Assembly: GCF_008329715.1 (NCBI RefSeq)
Contig: NZ_VTSR01000011.1
Coordinates: 186,001 to 250,000 of the forward strand
DNA: 64,000 nt
Origin: Gimesia chilikensis
GTDB lineage: Bacteria; Planctomycetota; Planctomycetia; Planctomycetales; Planctomycetaceae
Direction of reading: 5' to 3'
Positions 60,916 through 64,000 of the stretch are shown piece after piece. Under the pieces are notes generated by a model. The model was not told the origin of the DNA. It saw nothing but the letters and a program-made list of their open reading frames with translations, and made no database searches. Position 1 is the stretch's first letter; each line of letters begins with the position of its first letter. A program made the position numbers and the translations under genes.

Positions 60916-61757
60916 CAGTAGGAAGGATTTTTTCAGACTATCCTCTCGTCTCATAAATCCTGTTCAGGAACTTCAGGCTGATGTCAGGTCGCCCGTTAAT
61001 CAGGATCACAGGCATTGATATGCTTTTCTGTTCTGGGGAGGTTTACCACTGCCCTGTGAGATCAGTATCAAACCATAAGTATCTAAATACTTCTACTACT
61101 TTGGTTTGGACAACGCATCAACCCATCAACATGCGACTGGACACAAATATCGTACAGTCGTCAAAGGTGGACTGAATCGGTTGCAGAAAATGAAAGTTAA
61201 TTCAATTCTCTGCTCGAAAACCGGATTGTAGCGAGAAAGATGGTAGAATTGTTTCGTGTATGTGAATCATGATGTCTGGTGCAGGTGTTAAGATGTATGC
61301 CAAAGACGAATTGTTGAATTCAGACAATGACCGGCGACAACTTGCCCCGACTGTAACTTTGGATCTGTGCGTTTTTTCCCAGGGTTATCGTCAACTCACC
61401 TTTACCGGAGATCAGATTCAACTGAGCTCTCTGTCCCAGAACTCCATCAAGGTTGTCGATTGTCTGCAGAAACTGCAGTTGATATTGAAACCTTCTCTCA
61501 TTCTCAAGCTCAGTAACATGATTCTATCCAGATGCGGCGCCCTGGTTTCATTTTCAGAGACCAGCCGGAAACAAAAGGAACAGGGCCAGCAAAGATTGAT
61601 CACGTTATGAACTATTTCACTGAGAAACCAGACCAGTTGTCTCTGTCAGACCGGGATCGTTCTGATTTCAGTCTGAAAGCGCGACAGGTGTGTCTCATTC
61701 ATCTCGGAAATGAATGCGGTGAATGTTCGAGTATGAGAGTAAGAGAGTACACGAGAC
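60916..61757. other. Region without a firm gene
   Basis: About 840 bases. The only candidate is the low-confidence frame at 61269-61610. No RNA or repeat is recognised. Confidence 0.5.
61269..61610 (+). CDS. Possible small protein, low confidence
   Basis: A 113-residue open frame with no clear ribosome site and no recognised motif; the segment ending LKLSNMILSRCGALVSF is hydrophobic but not clearly membrane. Another frame overlaps it. It is listed because it fills an otherwise empty stretch before the response regulator gene. Confidence 0.25.
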   Translation: MMSGAGVKMYAKDELLNSDNDRRQLAPTVTLDLCVFSQGYRQLTFTGDQIQLSSLSQNSIKVVDCLQKLQLILKPSLILKLSNMILSRCGALVSFSETSRKQKEQGQQRLITL

Positions 61758-62450
61758 ATGAAACACCAGTTAGATTTACCAACCGATTATGAGCCTCGCG
61801 TCTTCGTGGTCGATGACGACGAATCCGTGAGCGCCTCCATAGCCGAGCTCATCGGCAGCATGGGCTTCAGAGCGACTACTTACACTTCCGCTGAAGAATT
61901 TCTGGCAGATACTGATAATCGCATTTGTGGTTGTGTCATTGCGGATCTGCGATTGATGGGCTGTAACGCCATCGAGATGCTGCGAAAAATGAAAGCAGCC
62001 GGCTATGAAATTCCGCTCATCATTCTTTCCGCCTTTGTGGATGTGACGACAACCGTTTCAGCCATGTCGGAGGGAGCCTTGACGGTTCTCGAAAAACCGT
62101 ACGCCGAACAGGAACTCTGGGACCAGGTCATTGCTGCGATCCTGCTGGACTCGGAGCAACGGTTTGCCCGGCGCTGGCTGATGGAGTATCACGAGAAAGA
62201 GCATCGACTGACCGAGGGGGAAACCGAAGTCATGCGAATGCTGTTGAAGGGACTTTCCAACAAAACCATCAGTCACCAGTTGGATCTGTCTGCGCGGACG
62301 GTGGTCATGCGGAGAAAGGCCATCCTTAATAAACTGGAAGTGGATAATGTGATTGATCTGGCCAAGCTGATCACCAAGGCACAGATCATCGAACAGCACC
62401 TGACGACGGATAATGTCGTCTCAGAAATCAAATGCCAGCTGCAGGAGTAG
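61758..62450 (+). CDS. FixJ/NarL-type response regulator
   Basis: A 230-residue two-component regulator. The receiver domain has VFVVDDDESV, the phosphorylatable Asp63 in VIADLRL, and the late VLEKPY lysine. A LuxR-type helix-turn-helix follows: LTEGETEVMRMLLKGLSNKTISHQLDLSARTVVMRRKAI. The receiver-plus-LuxR order with the VVMRR recognition helix resembles FixJ. No histidine kinase gene is adjacent, so it is an orphan here. Confidence 0.93.
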   Translation: MKHQLDLPTDYEPRVFVVDDDESVSASIAELIGSMGFRATTYTSAEEFLADTDNRICGCVIADLRLMGCNAIEMLRKMKAAGYEIPLIILSAFVDVTTTVSAMSEGALTVLEKPYAEQELWDQVIAAILLDSEQRFARRWLMEYHEKEHRLTEGETEVMRMLLKGLSNKTISHQLDLSARTVVMRRKAILNKLEVDNVIDLAKLITKAQIIEQHLTTDNVVSEIKCQLQE

Positions 62451-62499
62451 CGTCAGACGCGAGAACAGAGCACCACTCCTGCCGCTGACGGCCTGCTTC

Positions 62500-64000
62500 C
62501 TAGTCGTCAGTTTCAGGTTCTTCCTCTTCCTTAATCTTGGGAGCAAACCAGGGATAGATTGCCGGTACCACCATGGATGTCAACAGGGTAGAGGTAATCA
62601 GACCTCCAATCACCACACTGGCCAGCGGACGCTGCATTTCGGCTCCATCACTGGTCGAGAGCGCCATCGGCAGAAAGCCGAGACTGGCTACCAGCGCCGT
62701 CATCAGAACGGGACGCAATCGTGCCATCGCAGCCTGAAAGGTCGCATCCTGCATCGGTACCCGCTGTTTGAGACGCAGATTTTCAGCCGCGGAGACCCAT
62801 ACCAGACCGTTCAATACCGCCACACCAAACAGCGCGATGAACCCGACCCCGGCAGAGATACTGAAGGGCATCTCACGTAATGCGAGCGCGTAAATTCCGC
62901 CGGAAGCTGCCATGGGAACCGCGAGAAAGATTAACAGCGCCAGTCGAACAGAACGAAACGTCGTATGCAGCAACAGGAAAATCAGCATCAGGACGATGGG
63001 GGTAATGATCACCAGACGCTTACTGGCTGACTGCAGATTTTCAAAATCGCCTCCCCAGCGAATCTCGTATCCATCGGGAAGTTGAACCTGCGTTTCCACT
63101 GCATGCTGGGCATTAGCGACGAAACTGGCCACGTCCACCCCTCTGACATTTGCCTGGATGAAGGTACGTCTGCGGTTGGATTCGTGTTCGACCGTGGGTG
63201 GAGTCTCTTCAAAAGTGATGTCTGCCAGCTCACGCAACGGAACCGGCTTTCCAGTACCATCGGCGACAGGAATCTGTTCCAGCAGGCTCACCTGTTCCCG
63301 CCACTTTTGAGGAATGCGGACGATAATCGGGAACCGGGCACGTCCTTCGAAGATCAAACCGATCGGATGACCTCCCAGTGAGGAGACGACGTCCATGACA
63401 TCCCGGGCATCCATCCCGTAACGTGCGAGCACATCCCAGCGAGGCTGGATGCTGATCGTGGGCAGGCTGGACTGGATATCGGCTTTGACATCCACGGCCC
63501 CGGGAACTTTTTTCAGAACCCGTTCAATTTCCTTGCCTTTACTACTGAGTACGTCCAGTTCATCTCCATAGAGCAGGACCGCGACGTCAGCCTTAACACC
63601 TGCCACGAGTTCGTCCACGCGCATTTCGATCGGCTGGGTAAATCCAAATGCCACGCCAGGTACTTGAGAATTCAGCGCATCCGACATCTCTTCGATCAGT
63701 TCATCGCGAGTTTTCGGTTCGGGCCAGTCCAGTGGAGACTTGAGAATCACCCAGACGTCGGTCTGGTGGACCCCCATCACATCGTTGGCAATTTCGGGAC
63801 GACCGGTTTTACAGAAGACCGTTTTGACTTCAGGGAATTTGACCAGCACCTTCTCGATCTGAGTCGACATCTCGATGGAGCCTTCAATGGTGGCACTGGG
63901 GAGCCGAACGGCTTCGACCAGCAGGTCCCCTTCTTCGAGGCGAGGCATGAACTCCGCTCCCAGATTCCAGCCCACGGGCAGACTGACCAGAAAGACCAGC
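62500..64000 (-). CDS. CzcA/CusA-type heavy-metal RND efflux pump, partial
   Basis: The frame runs off the right edge of the window; 500 residues of the C-terminal half are visible. LVFLVSLPVGWNLGAEFMPRLEEGDLLVEAVRLPS is the CzcA-family segment at the edge. The periplasmic porter region follows, and the last ~170 residues carry the membrane helices (LVIITPIVLMLIFLLLHTTF, ISAGVGFIALFGVAVLNG, VLMTALVASLGFLPMA). The family exports Cu, Ag, Co, Zn or Cd by proton antiport through a tripartite complex; the metal is not resolved. Membrane-fusion and outer-membrane partners would lie beyond the window. Confidence 0.93.
   Translation of the reverse strand, partial: LVFLVSLPVGWNLGAEFMPRLEEGDLLVEAVRLPSATIEGSIEMSTQIEKVLVKFPEVKTVFCKTGRPEIANDVMGVHQTDVWVILKSPLDWPEPKTRDELIEEMSDALNSQVPGVAFGFTQPIEMRVDELVAGVKADVAVLLYGDELDVLSSKGKEIERVLKKVPGAVDVKADIQSSLPTISIQPRWDVLARYGMDARDVMDVVSSLGGHPIGLIFEGRARFPIIVRIPQKWREQVSLLEQIPVADGTGKPVPLRELADITFEETPPTVEHESNRRRTFIQANVRGVDVASFVANAQHAVETQVQLPDGYEIRWGGDFENLQSASKRLVIITPIVLMLIFLLLHTTFRSVRLALLIFLAVPMAASGGIYALALREMPFSISAGVGFIALFGVAVLNGLVWVSAAENLRLKQRVPMQDATFQAAMARLRPVLMTALVASLGFLPMALSTSDGAEMQRPLASVVIGGLITSTLLTSMVVPAIYPWFAPKIKEEEEPETDD

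Noticed and set aside
61532-61792. 86-codon frame overlapping the response regulator start
   Set aside because: It overlaps another frame and the firm regulator gene, with no recognised motif.

Overview
The window looks like chromosome of a planctomycete, most likely Gimesia or a close relative (inference; no rRNA is present to confirm it). The grounds are lineage-typical families side by side: a DUF1559 pilin-like protein, paired PSCyt1/PSD1 and DUF1501 proteins, a TIGR03067 protein, a sulfatase, sialidase-like Asp-box proteins, Tat-exported oxidoreductases, a PF07638-type ECF sigma factor and three Ser/Thr kinases, two with C-terminal leucine-rich repeats. No transposase, phage module or CRISPR array was found. 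One tRNA (Lys, TTT) is present. Genes at both edges run off the window.

Layout. 1-7.5 kb: an exported-protein operon (PQQ-type beta-propeller, family-5 solute-binding protein, Glu/Pro-rich secreted protein) followed by a MOSC protein. 7.7-14.2 kb: csrA, a Tat-exported TIM-barrel protein, htpG, a flavoprotein and a ketoglutarate-semialdehyde-type aldehyde dehydrogenase. 14.4-20.1 kb: tRNA-Lys, then a signalling cluster: a 2-Cys peroxiredoxin fused to a protein kinase, an ECF sigma factor, and a transmembrane kinase with leucine-rich repeats. 20.1-34 kb: small membrane proteins, DUF1559 with an unusual 30.5-bp-phased array upstream, a sialidase-like protein, a Gfo/Idh/MocA oxidoreductase, a giant M48 peptidase-TPR protein, a sulfatase and a secreted protein with a phage-tail-like C-terminus. 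34-44 kb: a giant kinase-PEGA-LRR protein, a fatty acid cis/trans isomerase, a second aldehyde dehydrogenase and a second sialidase-like protein. 44-52 kb: a second ECF sigma factor that shares a promoter element with the adjacent SDR gene, a TIGR03067 protein, a Cys-rich copper-storage protein, small membrane proteins, an S1/P1 nuclease and a tandem pair of zinc-ribbon membrane proteins. 52-60 kb: a leftward set of IclR regulator, PSD1 cytochrome-like protein, DUF1501 protein and a Tat-exported EutB-EutC fusion. 60-64 kb: small unknown genes, a FixJ-like response regulator and the C-terminal part of a CzcA/CusA-type efflux pump.

Most notable: (1) the peroxiredoxin-kinase fusion with an HGD catalytic loop and long activation segment, next to an ECF sigma factor and a receptor-like kinase; (2) two copies of TGTCACAGTC-N9-ATGTGTCT, one before the second ECF sigma gene and one before the SDR gene, implying autoregulation and a target; (3) a single-chain, apparently exported ethanolamine ammonia-lyase; (4) a six- or seven-unit array with alternating 30/31-bp spacing upstream of the DUF1559 gene; (5) a dispersed family of three small membrane proteins with an identical 30-residue N-terminal layout; (6) a bipartite intergenic repeat found at five loci.
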